Origin: Caulobacter sp.
GTDB lineage: Bacteria; Pseudomonadota; Alphaproteobacteria; Caulobacterales; Caulobacteraceae
Assembly (NCBI GenBank): GCA_028291055.1
Contig: JAQGIP010000063.1
Location: forward strand, 1-33,727
DNA length: 33,727 nt
Direction: 5' to 3'
The notes under the pieces: model-generated
What the model saw: only the letters and a program-made list of their open reading frames with translations
What the model was told of the DNA's origin: nothing
The model's database searches: none
In this document: positions 1 to 7,792 of the stretch, piece by piece
Layout of the letters: every line of letters starts with the position of its first letter
Position numbering within the stretch: position 1 is the stretch's first letter
Translations under genes and position numbers: made by a program

Positions 1-518
1 GAGCCGCCGCGCCGGCCGCCACCACCGCCGCCGCCCCCGCCACCGCCGGGCATGCCGCCGCCGCCGCCCTGCATCTGCACCCGGATCAGCAGGTCCGGCG
101 CGGCGCTTCCGGCATCGGCCTGCGCGCCCGGGCCGGCCAGGATTTCCGGGACGATGCGCTGTTCGTAGAAGGTGATCTCCTCGCCCGCCACGACGCCGTC
201 GTGGTCGCGGTCCAGCACCTGAAAGAAGAGGTCGGCGTCGGCGCGGAATTCGGCCCGGTCGAGCTTGCCGTCATGGTTGGTGTCGGCCGTCGCGAACCAC
301 AGGCCCACCGGATAGGCCTCGCCCGCCGCCGAGCGGTAGGGCCGCCCGCAGGGGCTGATGAACAGGGCCGCCGGGCGGGGGCCGCCCGGGCCGAACGCCC
401 CCGGCGGGCCACCATGGCGGCCACCGCGCATGCCGTGATGCTCCGGCCGCTCGCCACCCGGCGACGCGCACCCGGCCAACGCCACCAGCACGAAACCCGC
501 GCCGAACCACCGCTTCAT
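1..518 (-). CDS. EF-hand lipoprotein, 3' end outside window
   Basis: Probably an outer-surface or periplasmic calcium-binding lipoprotein. The reading frame starts at 518 behind an AGGGGA ribosome site and is still open at base 1. Residues 1-17 form a lipoprotein signal with lipobox LAGC (Cys17). Two canonical 12-residue EF-hand loops are visible: D79 to E90 (DTNHDGKLDRAE) and D103 to E114 (DRDHDGVVAGEE), both with the D-x-[ND]-x-D-G core. A His/Gly/Pro-rich linker precedes them. The visible C-terminus becomes almost pure glycine (near bases 1-60), an odd low-complexity tail. Specific role unknown; calcium binding is inferred from the loops. Transcribed divergently from the GNAT gene. Confidence 0.8.
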   Translation of the reverse strand, partial: MKRWFGAGFVLVALAGCASPGGERPEHHGMRGGRHGGPPGAFGPGGPRPAALFISPCGRPYRSAAGEAYPVGLWFATADTNHDGKLDRAEFRADADLFFQVLDRDHDGVVAGEEITFYEQRIVPEILAGPGAQADAGSAAPDLLIRVQMQGGGGGMPGGGGGGGGGGGRRGG

Positions 519-751
519 TGGACAATCCCCTATCTTCGAATTGGGGGTGTAGCGACGCAATACGGTCAATTGGAGCCGTGCTTGTGGCCAAGCTGGGCCA
601 TTCGATGCGGCCGCGAAACAATGTGCCGGGCGGGGATCATGGCGCGTCACGCTTCAGGGACCAGCCGCCGTGGGCGATCAGGCTGACTAGGGAGCGGCCC
701 GCCGGTAGGATAGGCCAGACCTCATCCAACCGCCGCCATCGAGGCTCAGCC

Positions 752-1282
752 ATGCCAGCCACTCCAGGCTTCACTGTAAGGGCGGCCCGGCCCGGCGACG
801 TCTCCGCCCTCGGGCGGCTCGGCGCGCTTCTGGTGCGCCTGCACCACGGTTTCGACCCTGAGCGCTTCATCGCGCCCGGTCCGGGCACTGAAGCCGGATA
901 CGGCGGCTTCCTGGGCTCGGAGCTGGAGCGGGCCGAGGCCATCATCCTGGTCGCCGAGCAGGGCGGCGATGTCATCGGCTACGTCTATGCCGGAATGGAG
1001 GGCAACGACTGGATGGCCCTGCGCGGGCCGGCCGGGGCGATCTACGACATCGTGGTGGACCCGGAGCGTCGTGGCCAGGGCGCCGGCCGGCGGCTGCTGG
1101 ACGCGGCGTTGGGTGAGCTTGCCGCCAGGGGCGCACCCCGGGTGGTGCTTTCGACGGCGACACCGAACGAGACGGCCCAGCGGCTGTTCGCTCAGGCCGG
1201 CTTCCGGCCCACCATGATCGAGATGACGCGGGAGACGCCCGGGCCTCTCAAGAAGGGGGCGCAGCTCAAGACGGAGGGCTAG
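752..1282 (+). CDS. GNAT family N-acetyltransferase
   Basis: A 176-aa cytoplasmic acetyl-CoA-dependent acyltransferase. The GNAT fold is indicated by the beta4 strand AIYDIVVDPERRG followed by the acetyl-CoA pyrophosphate loop R-G-Q-G-A-G at residues 107-112, and by motif B, T-P-N-E-T-A-Q-R-L-F-A-Q-A-G-F, around residues 137-151. The frame is open further upstream, but ATG 752 is preferred because it has a GAGG site about 8 nt upstream and begins exactly at the domain. Substrate cannot be read from sequence. Its 3' end overlaps the convergent membrane-protein gene by 17 bases. Confidence 0.88.
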   Translation: MPATPGFTVRAARPGDVSALGRLGALLVRLHHGFDPERFIAPGPGTEAGYGGFLGSELERAEAIILVAEQGGDVIGYVYAGMEGNDWMALRGPAGAIYDIVVDPERRGQGAGRRLLDAALGELAARGAPRVVLSTATPNETAQRLFAQAGFRPTMIEMTRETPGPLKKGAQLKTEG

Positions 1283-1826
1283 GCGCCGCCCAGTCCGGCG
1301 AAAACCGGGTCGAGATGAGAAGCACCCAGGCAGCAAGGGTCGAGACGAAACCCGCCGCCGCGCCGAGCGCGGCGAAGAGGAGGACCAAGATCAGGAGTCC
1401 GGGAACTTCGCTCTCCCCACGCGTGATGGCCATGACAAGGCAGAACGCCAGCGCGAACACGCTGGAGACGACCGCGCCGGTCAGGGCGGCGGCCCACCGC
1501 CAGGCAGACCAGCGTACGCGCCCCACAAGCCAGCCGGATATCAGCCCGGTGACCAGGGCCGGCGCGCCACCGAGCAGATAGCCGAAGCCGATGACGACGC
1601 GCATGTTCACCGAGGAGAGGGCGTCCCCGAAAATGCTGTCGAGCAGAACCGGCGCCGTTCCCACGAGCGGCCCGACGACCAGGAAGACGGCCGCGACGGC
1701 GCATATCCATCGCAGCGGCAGTATGTGCGGGCCTGGCGGGGCGGCTTGCGGTTCCACCCGTCCAGAGTGCGGGCGCGCGCCCGGCAACACAACAACGATC
1801 CCGGCAACCGCAAAGCGCCCATGCAT
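1266..1826 (-). CDS. small polytopic membrane protein, unknown function
   Basis: A 186-aa hypothetical inner-membrane protein. After a short N-terminal region, four hydrophobic helices can be seen at about residues 41-62, 75-98, 105-127 and 135-160, joined by short basic loops (for example GRVRWSAWRW), giving a positive-inside pattern. The frame is open beyond 1826, but that upstream part reads as Pro/Ser/Arg-rich antisense of a repeat; ATG 1826 has GGAAGGG about 9 nt upstream. No family recognised. It runs divergently from the 1928 gene and converges on the GNAT gene, so it is probably monocistronic. Confidence 0.62.
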   Translation of the reverse strand: MHGRFAVAGIVVVLPGARPHSGRVEPQAAPPGPHILPLRWICAVAAVFLVVGPLVGTAPVLLDSIFGDALSSVNMRVVIGFGYLLGGAPALVTGLISGWLVGRVRWSAWRWAAALTGAVVSSVFALAFCLVMAITRGESEVPGLLILVLLFAALGAAAGFVSTLAAWVLLISTRFSPDWAAPSPPS

Positions 1827-1918
1827 CGGGTCGGCCCTTCCCGGCCACGGCGAATGCGGCGCATGGTGCAGCTTGGCGCGGCGCGAGTTGCGGCGGCCTG
1901 GGCGATTGCGGAAGCAAG

Positions 1919-1986
1919 GGCGAGACGATGGCGAGACAGGCTGGGGCGAGACAGGCTGGAGCGAGACAGGCGGGGGCGAGACGGGC
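1919..1986 (+). repeat. 15-bp tandem repeat spanning a start codon
   Basis: About four imperfect copies of GCGAGACAGGCTGGG lie head to tail. The start codon of the gene at 1928 sits inside the array, so its first 20 residues read (GARQA)n. Because the unit is a multiple of three, copy-number change would lengthen or shorten the N-terminus without a frameshift. Confidence 0.75.
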
Positions 1987-2713
1987 GGCGACCCCACCTG
2001 AAGCGGCCCCGGCCGCCGATCCCGCCCCCGCGCCACGGCACGGACCGGAGCGTGGTCTGCGCGAGACCCTGAGGGAGATCGGCATCGTCACTGTGGGGGT
2101 GATGATCGCCGTGGCCGTCGGTCAGGTGGTGGACGCCATCCATTGGGCGGGCGAGGTCAAGGCGGCGCGGGGGCAGTTGGCGAGGGAGATGGCGCACACC
2201 AACCTGAATCTGGCCTATCGGGTGGCGGCGCGGCCCTGCATCGATCGGCGGCTGGACGCGCTGGAGGATGTGGTGGAGCAGGTGGCGAAGGGCCGGCCGA
2301 CGACCCGCCTGGGACCGGTGACCATAGAAATGGGCAATGCCTACAACACCAACGTCTGGGAAATTCACCGGGCGTCACAGACCCTGAGCCACTTCGGCGA
2401 CCGGGAGCTGGCGGTGTTCAGCAACTACTATCGCCAGATCGACAATATACGGCCGATGATCCTGGCCGAGAGCATGACCTGGCAGACGCTGAATGTGCTG
2501 CAGGGCGACCCCTCGCGCCTCGGTCCCGCCGACATCGCCGGCCTGCGCGTCGCCATCCAGGATGCGCGGTTCGACAACTATCTGATCGCCGGCATCGCGG
2601 CCGATGAACTGGACTATGCGAAATCCCTGCACCAACCGCTTCCCGCCGCCGACGCCGAACGGCTGAAGGCGTCGTGTGGGCCCCTGCCGATCGCGCCGGA
2701 CACGCCACTGTAA
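1928..2713 (+). CDS. membrane-anchored protein of unknown function
   Basis: A 261-aa protein with a repeat-encoded, Arg/Ala-rich N-terminus, an Ala/Pro linker, then one transmembrane helix at about residues 49-70 (EIGIVTVGVMIAVAVGQVVD), followed by a soluble, mostly alpha-helical region beginning AIHWAGEVKAARGQLAREM. This TM plus W-x-x-E-V-x-x-A-R layout resembles a recurrent uncharacterised family in Caulobacterales and Sphingomonadales, but I cannot name it. Two cysteines (CIDRR, SCGPL) bracket the soluble domain. An ATG inside the tandem repeat is the only good start. Likely an inner-membrane protein with most of its mass on one side of the membrane. Confidence 0.7.
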   Translation: MARQAGARQAGARQAGARRAATPPEAAPAADPAPAPRHGPERGLRETLREIGIVTVGVMIAVAVGQVVDAIHWAGEVKAARGQLAREMAHTNLNLAYRVAARPCIDRRLDALEDVVEQVAKGRPTTRLGPVTIEMGNAYNTNVWEIHRASQTLSHFGDRELAVFSNYYRQIDNIRPMILAESMTWQTLNVLQGDPSRLGPADIAGLRVAIQDARFDNYLIAGIAADELDYAKSLHQPLPAADAERLKASCGPLPIAPDTPL

Positions 2714-2787
2714 AACAATCGTTTGAACCGCTTGCCCCGCGCCATACCGTCGCTACGATAAGGCCAAATCAGACGGGAGCAGCGACC

Positions 2788-3984
2788 ATGGCCGAGAGCG
2801 ATCTGGAGACGTTTCGCGCCGAGACGCGGGCCTGGCTCGAGGCCAACTATCCGCCGTCGCTCCATGCGCCCATGGAAGAGGACGAGGCCCCTTGGGGCGG
2901 GCGGAAGTTCAATCCGACCAACACCGACGCCAAGGTCTGGCTGGATCGCATGGCCGCCAAGGGCTGGACGGCGCCGACCTGGCCCACGCAATACGGCGGC
3001 GGTGGCCTGAAGCCCGCCGAGGCGCGGGTGCTGCAGCAGGAGATGAACCGGCTGAAGCTGCGCCCGCCGCTGATGAGCTTCGGCATCTGGATGTTGGGGC
3101 CGGTGCTGCTGGAATACGCGACCGAAGAGCAGAAGCAGATGTTCATCCCGCCGATCGTGCGCGGCGAGATCCGCTGGTGCCAGGGCTATTCGGAGCCGGG
3201 CGCGGGGTCGGACCTCGCGAGCTTGGCCACCAAATGCGAAGATCGGGGCGACCACTGGCTGATCAACGGCCAGAAGGTATGGACCTCCTACGCCGACCAG
3301 GCGGACTGGATCTTCTGCCTGGTGCGCACCGATACGACGAAGAAGCACGAGGGCATTTCCTTCGTGCTGTTCGACATGACCACGCCGGGCGTGGAGGCGC
3401 GGCCGATCAAGCTGATTTCGGGCTCCTCGCCCTTCTGCGAGACCTTCTTCGACAATGTGAAGGTTCCCAAGGAACAGATGGTCGGAAAGCTCAATGGCGG
3501 TTGGGAGATCGCCAAGCGGCTGCTGCAATATGAGCGCCAGAACATCTCAGCCGGCGGGTTCGGCGGCGGCGGCGGGCTGGACCTGGTCGACGTGGCCAAG
3601 ACCCATGTCGGGCTCGACGCCACGGGGCGGCTGGAGGACGGCGACCTGCGCGGGCGCATCACCCATCACCGCATGGAGCAGCACGCCTTCATGCTGACCG
3701 TGCGCCGGGCCGAGGCGGAGTCGAAGACGGGGTCGGGGCCTTCGGCCGCCACGTCGATCATCAAATACGCCGCCGCCCACAACAACCAGGAGCGCTTCGA
3801 GCTGATGGTCGAGGCCATGGGGTTGCAGGCCCTGGGCTGGGAGGGCGACGGCTTCGCCCATGACGAGTTGGCCGTGACGCGCGGTTGGCTGCGCTCGAAG
3901 GGCAACTCCATCGAGGGTGGCACTTCGGAAGTGAATTTGAACGTGGTGTCCAAGCGGGTGCTTGGGCTGCTGGATCACCAGTAG
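2788..3984 (+). CDS. acyl-CoA dehydrogenase (catalytic-type subunit)
   Basis: A 398-aa FAD-dependent acyl-CoA dehydrogenase that would form the alpha,beta double bond of an acyl-CoA thioester. Signatures: W-C-Q-G-Y-S-E-P-G-A-G-S-D (flavin/substrate site), DHWLINGQKVWTS, and the C-terminal G-G-T-S-E-V-N with K-R-V-L-G-L. The MCAD-type glutamate position in the C-terminal loop is Gly, but E249 in LLQYERQN aligns with the G-helix catalytic glutamate of isovaleryl-CoA dehydrogenase. Start chosen for GGGAG 9 nt upstream. First gene of a five-gene cluster including a close paralogue at 4190; a partner subunit (6334) may complete it. Substrate unknown; branched-chain, steroid side-chain or fatty acyl are possible. 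Confidence 0.92.
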   Translation: MAESDLETFRAETRAWLEANYPPSLHAPMEEDEAPWGGRKFNPTNTDAKVWLDRMAAKGWTAPTWPTQYGGGGLKPAEARVLQQEMNRLKLRPPLMSFGIWMLGPVLLEYATEEQKQMFIPPIVRGEIRWCQGYSEPGAGSDLASLATKCEDRGDHWLINGQKVWTSYADQADWIFCLVRTDTTKKHEGISFVLFDMTTPGVEARPIKLISGSSPFCETFFDNVKVPKEQMVGKLNGGWEIAKRLLQYERQNISAGGFGGGGGLDLVDVAKTHVGLDATGRLEDGDLRGRITHHRMEQHAFMLTVRRAEAESKTGSGPSAATSIIKYAAAHNNQERFELMVEAMGLQALGWEGDGFAHDELAVTRGWLRSKGNSIEGGTSEVNLNVVSKRVLGLLDHQ

Positions 3985-3995
3985 GAAGAGGGATG

Positions 3996-4095
3996 AACCG
4001 GGAAGAGCGGGAAGAGCGGGAAGAGGCCTTGCGAGCGGAGACGCCCGCGCGAAGCGCATTCCTTCTCCTTCCCGATCTTCCCGTTCTTCCCGGTT
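3996..4095. repeat. long imperfect intergenic palindrome
   Basis: The left arm 3996-4026 consists of AACCGGGAAGAGCGGG with further GAAGAGCGGG copies; the right arm 4061-4095 is its near reverse complement (CTTCCCG repeats ending CTTCCCGGTT). The loop is 34 nt. It could fold into a ~30-bp hairpin in RNA between the two acyl-CoA dehydrogenase genes, lowering read-through or stabilising the upstream message. It resembles REP-type dispersed palindromes rather than a U-tract terminator. Confidence 0.7.
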
Positions 4096-4189
4096 GAATA
4101 GATCGGCCTTCGGCCCGGCACGGCGCTGAAGGATAGGACCAGAGCAGCCGCCGGAAGAGCGGCGCAGCAAAGACGGTGGGAGATGAGGA

Positions 4190-5392
4190 ATGGCTGATTT
4201 CGGCGGTGATGTGGAAGGCTTCCGGGACGAAGCGCGCGGCTGGCTGGAAGCCAATTTCCCGGCCTCGCTGAAGGGCAACAACCTGGCCGTGGCGGCGCTG
4301 CTGGGCGGCAAGACGACGCCGGACGCGGAGCTGTGGAAAGAACGGATGGGCGCGAAGGGTTGGGGCACGCCGACCTGGCCGACCGAATATGGCGGCGGCG
4401 GGTTGAGCCCCGCCCAGGCCAAGGTGCTGAACCAGGAGATGACCCGCCTGGGGGCCACCAACCCGATCGGCGGCATGGGCGTGATGATGTTCGGGCCGAC
4501 GCTGCTGGAGCACGGCACCGAAGAGCAGAAGCAGCAGCATATTCCGCCGATCGTTCGCGGCGAGCTGCGCTGGTGCCAGGGCTATTCGGAGCCGAACGCC
4601 GGGTCCGATCTGGCGGCGCTGCAGACCAAATGCGAGGACAAGGGCGATCACTGGCTAGTCAACGGCTCCAAGATCTGGACGTCGGGCGCCAACCTGGCCG
4701 ACTGGTGCTTCTGCCTGGTGCGCACGGACAACACCCGCAAGCACGAGGGCATCTCCTTCCTGCTGATCGACATGAAGAGCCCCGGCGTGGAAGTGCGCCC
4801 GATCCTGATGATCGCGGGGAGCTCGCCCTTCTGCGAGACCTTCTTCACCGACGTGAAGGTGCCCAAGGACAATCTGATGGGCCCGCTGAACGGCGGCTGG
4901 TCGATCGGCAAGCGGCTGTTGCAGTTCGAACGCCAGAACCTGTCGGGCGGCATGGCCGGGGGCGGCAACCAATATATCGCCGGCGGCTCGCTGGCCGACA
5001 TGGCCAAGGCCTATATGGGCGCCGATGAGCTGGGCCGGGTGGCCGACGGCGACCTGCGCGGGCGTATCGCGGCCCATGAGATGGAGACGATGGCCTTCCG
5101 CCTGACGCTGATGCGCGCGGGGATGGAGGCCAAGGCCGGCATGGGGCCCAGCGCCACCACCTCGATAATGAAGAATGTGGGCGCCAAGATCACCCAGGAT
5201 CGGGCCGAGCTGATGCTCGAGATCATGGGGCTGCAGGGGCTGGGCTGGGAGGGCGATCAGTTTTCTTCGAAGGAACTGGCCGCCGTCAGGGCTTGGCTGG
5301 GCGGCAAGGCCGTCACCATCTATGGCGGATCGAGCGAGATCCAGAACAACGTCATCGCCAAGCGCATCCTCGGGCTGTTGGACCATCAATAG
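4190..5392 (+). CDS. acyl-CoA dehydrogenase (catalytic-type subunit)
   Basis: A 400-aa paralogue of the 2788 gene, clearly homologous over its length (W-C-Q-G-Y-S-E-P-N-A-G-S-D, KCEDKGDHWLVNGSKIWTS, K-R-I-L-G-L-L-D-H-Q). E247 in LLQFERQN is the probable catalytic base; the C-terminal loop is IYGGSSEIQ, lacking the MCAD glutamate. Both paralogues end in the same seven residues LGLLDHQ, indicating fairly recent duplication. The start at 4190 follows GGGAGATGAGGA. The stop overlaps the next gene's GTG by one base, so translation is coupled. Differing loops near residues 25-45 and 255-270 suggest different acyl chains. Role in beta-oxidation-like degradation is inferred from family. Confidence 0.92.
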   Translation: MADFGGDVEGFRDEARGWLEANFPASLKGNNLAVAALLGGKTTPDAELWKERMGAKGWGTPTWPTEYGGGGLSPAQAKVLNQEMTRLGATNPIGGMGVMMFGPTLLEHGTEEQKQQHIPPIVRGELRWCQGYSEPNAGSDLAALQTKCEDKGDHWLVNGSKIWTSGANLADWCFCLVRTDNTRKHEGISFLLIDMKSPGVEVRPILMIAGSSPFCETFFTDVKVPKDNLMGPLNGGWSIGKRLLQFERQNLSGGMAGGGNQYIAGGSLADMAKAYMGADELGRVADGDLRGRIAAHEMETMAFRLTLMRAGMEAKAGMGPSATTSIMKNVGAKITQDRAELMLEIMGLQGLGWEGDQFSSKELAAVRAWLGGKAVTIYGGSSEIQNNVIAKRILGLLDHQ

Positions 5393-5724
5393 TGACTGCT
5401 GACCAAGCCATCGCCGATCTGCGCGCCGCCGTGGCCGACACCCTGGGCCTGCTCAAGGCCCACGGGGATGACGCCGTGACCCCGCGTCTGGCCGACTATG
5501 AGCGCAGGCTGGCGACCGGGGATGTCGACGTCGTGGAGACCTTGATCGTCGAAGCGACCGGCGGCATGGGGTCGCTGCGCGACCGGCAGCTGTCCAGCGC
5601 GAATGGCGACCGGATCGGCGCCGACGAGGAATGGGCCGTCAATGCGCGCCTAGATAATCTGGTCCGGCAGGTGGAAGCCCGCGCGCGCATCGTGCAGAGT
5701 TTTTGTAAAGGTTCGTCCAAATGA
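5392..5724 (+). CDS. small helical unknown, coupled to acyl-CoA dehydrogenase operon
   Basis: A 110-aa acidic protein of unknown function. It starts with GTG at 5392, sharing its G with the preceding TAG (TAGTG), and ends in ATGA overlap with the next gene, so it is locked into the operon on both sides. Sequence is predicted mostly alpha-helical, with a central G-G-M-G-S-L-R-D motif (about residues 57-64) and one Cys near the C-terminus. The frame upstream of 5392 is open but overlaps the dehydrogenase. No family assigned; an accessory role with the flanking enzymes is suggested only by coupling. Confidence 0.72.
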   Translation: MTADQAIADLRAAVADTLGLLKAHGDDAVTPRLADYERRLATGDVDVVETLIVEATGGMGSLRDRQLSSANGDRIGADEEWAVNARLDNLVRQVEARARIVQSFCKGSSK

Positions 5725-6332
5725 TTGAATTCTGGTACGAATTTGCCTCGACCTACAGTTATCCCGCCGCCATGCGGGTGGAGGCGATGGCCGCCGACGC
5801 GGGGGTCGCCATCGCCTGGCGGCCCTTCCTACTGGGCCCGCTGTTCAACGAGCAGCAGGGGCTGACCGACAGCCCGTTCAACGCCTTCCCGGTGAAGGGC
5901 GCGTACATGTGGCGCGACATGGCGCGAATCTGCGAGGAGGAGGGCCTGCCCCTGGTCCACCCCAGCGAGTTCCCGCGCAATACGTTGCTGGCGGCCCGGG
6001 TCGCCATCGCGGGTTTGGAAGACGGCTGGACGCCGGCCTTCAGCCGGGGGGTCTATGAGGCCAACTTCGCCCACGATCAGGACATTTCGAGCCCCGAGGT
6101 GCTGGCGCCGCTGATCGCGGCGGCCGGCGGCGCGCCGGACCATGCCTTGGCGGCGGCCCATTCGGCGCCGGTCAAGGCCCTGCTGAAGGAGCATGTGGAG
6201 ATGGCGCGCGGGCGCGGCATCTTCGGCTCGCCCAGCTTCATCACCGCCGACGGCGAACTCTTCTGGGGCAACGACCGTCTCGAATCCGCCCTCGCCTGGG
6301 CCCAACACCATCAATCCCTGGAGCATGCCTGA
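5721..6332 (+). CDS. 2-hydroxychromene-2-carboxylate isomerase / DsbA-fold protein
   Basis: A 203-aa thioredoxin-fold protein of the DsbA/kappa-GST/HCCA isomerase group. Residues 3-13 (EFWYEFASTYS) match the beta1-loop that carries the glutathione-activating serine (S10), replacing the CxxC of true DsbA. The cis-proline loop appears as G-I-F-G-S-P-S-F. The family uses glutathione in isomerisation of aromatic ring-cleavage products or as a kappa-class transferase. Here it lies inside an acyl-CoA dehydrogenase operon (ATGA overlap upstream, 8-bp region of overlap with an alternative downstream start), so the real substrate may be a CoA-linked catabolic intermediate rather than chromene carboxylate. 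Confidence 0.87.
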   Translation: MIEFWYEFASTYSYPAAMRVEAMAADAGVAIAWRPFLLGPLFNEQQGLTDSPFNAFPVKGAYMWRDMARICEEEGLPLVHPSEFPRNTLLAARVAIAGLEDGWTPAFSRGVYEANFAHDQDISSPEVLAPLIAAAGGAPDHALAAAHSAPVKALLKEHVEMARGRGIFGSPSFITADGELFWGNDRLESALAWAQHHQSLEHA

Positions 6333-6333
6333 C

Positions 6334-7488
6334 ATGGCCGTCCTGACCGAAGAACAGACCATGCTGCGCGACGCGGCCAAGAGCTGGTCGCAGGAGTCCT
6401 CGCCCGTCTCCAGCCTGCGCAAGCTGCGCGACGGCGGCTCCAAGGCCAGCTTCGACGCCGCCACCTGGGGCGAGATCGGCCAGCAGCTGGGCTGGGCCGG
6501 GGTCATCGTGCCGGAGGAGTATGGCGGTTCGGCCATGGGCTATCTGTCGCTAGGCCTGATCCTGGAAGAGACCGGCCGCACCCTGGTGGCCTCGCCCCTG
6601 CTGTCGACGGCGCTGGTGGGCGCCACGGCGTTGATGCTCGGCGGCAACGCGGCGCAGAAGGAGGAATGGCTCTCCAAGATCGCCACCGGCGAGGCGGTGG
6701 TCACCCTGGCCGTCGATGAGGGCCCCCACCACGCGCCGGACAAGACCGCGCTGGAGGCCGCCGAGGACGGCGGCAGCCAGATCGGCGACGGCTATACGCT
6801 GAACGGCAAGAAGACCTTTGTGCTCGACGGCGAGGCCGCCGACCTGCTGATCGTGGCCGCGCGCACCGGCGGCAAGCCCGGCGATACCGACGGCATCACC
6901 CTCTTCCTCGTGGCCGGCGATGCGCCGGGCGTCACCCGCACCCACCTGTCGCTGACCGATAGCCGGGGCGCGGCGGAGATCACCTTCAAGGACGTCAAGG
7001 TCGGCGCGGGCGATGTGCTGGGCGCCGTGGGCAAGGGCTGGGATATCCTCGAACCCACCCTGGACCGGGCCCGCGCGGGCCTGGCCGCCGAGATGCTGGG
7101 GTCCGCCAGCCAGGCCTTCGACATCACCCTCGACTACCTGAAGACCCGCGTGCAGTTCGGCCAGGTGATCGGGACCTTCCAGGCCCTGCAGCACCGCGCG
7201 GCCAAGATGTTCACCGACCTGGAGACCACGCGCTCGTGCGTGGAGGCGGCCCTGTCGTCCATCGACGACGGCTCCAACGACATCCGCGCCATGGCCAGCC
7301 TCGCCAAGGCCAAGGCCGGCGAGCTGCTGCATCTGGTGTCCAACGAGATGGTCCAGATGCACGGCGGCATCGGCATGACCGACGTGCACGACGCGGGCCT
7401 CTATATGAAACGCGCCCGGGTGGCGGAGGCCCTGTTCGGCAGCCCGAGCTATCACCGCGACCGCTATGCGCGCCTCAACGGATACTAG
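6334..7488 (+). CDS. acyl-CoA dehydrogenase, probable non-catalytic partner subunit
   Basis: A 384-aa acyl-CoA dehydrogenase family protein, more diverged than the other two. Typical elements include GWAGVIVPEEYGG, the R-V-Q-F-G-Q/Q-H-R-A-A pair in the C-terminal domain and QMHGGIGMTDVHD. At the G-helix position that is E249/E247 in the two paralogues it has D244 (LDRARAG), and the C-terminal catalytic loop is absent (ends SPSYHRDRYARLNGY). Family knowledge: actinobacterial steroid side-chain dehydrogenases are alpha2beta2 with one subunit lacking the base. I infer a partner role. ATG 6334 preferred (TGGAG 10 nt upstream); ATG 6325 is an alternative. Confidence 0.88.
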   Translation: MAVLTEEQTMLRDAAKSWSQESSPVSSLRKLRDGGSKASFDAATWGEIGQQLGWAGVIVPEEYGGSAMGYLSLGLILEETGRTLVASPLLSTALVGATALMLGGNAAQKEEWLSKIATGEAVVTLAVDEGPHHAPDKTALEAAEDGGSQIGDGYTLNGKKTFVLDGEAADLLIVAARTGGKPGDTDGITLFLVAGDAPGVTRTHLSLTDSRGAAEITFKDVKVGAGDVLGAVGKGWDILEPTLDRARAGLAAEMLGSASQAFDITLDYLKTRVQFGQVIGTFQALQHRAAKMFTDLETTRSCVEAALSSIDDGSNDIRAMASLAKAKAGELLHLVSNEMVQMHGGIGMTDVHDAGLYMKRARVAEALFGSPSYHRDRYARLNGY

Positions 7489-7512
7489 GGGCAGTCCGGA
7501 CTTATCCACGGT

Positions 7513-7652
7513 CCGCTCGTCCCCGCGCAGGCGGGGATCCAAGCGGCCCGCGCGGTTGAACCCGGCGTCTCAGCGGGACGCCGCGCCTCGCGCCGTTGGC
7601 CGCGCCTTTCCACACCTTCAGTTTGGATCCCCGCCTGCGCGGGGACGAGCGG
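7513..7652. repeat. GTCCCCGCG inverted-repeat pair, copy 1
   Basis: Two perfectly complementary 30-bp arms, 7513-7542 (CCGCTCGTCCCCGCGCAGGC onward to GGGGATCCAA) and 7623-7652, separated by 80 bp. Each arm itself contains a CCCCGC-GCAG-GCGGGG hairpin. The same design recurs at 30702-30840. These are dispersed intergenic repeats; apparent ORFs across them (VPAKAGIQ-like or DPRLRGDE-like peptides) are not genes. The 304-bp gap 7489-7792 holds this element plus the leader of the next gene. Confidence 0.9.
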
Positions 7653-7792
7653 GGATTGAGGGGACGCGAGATCGGACGCGAACGGATTACGCACTAGCCT
7701 ATTCAGGCGCCCCCCGTTCGAGGGCGTTGATCACCGTTCGACGAACCGTTACCACTGAGACATCATTTGTCAGTCTCAGGGGGGCGCTCATC

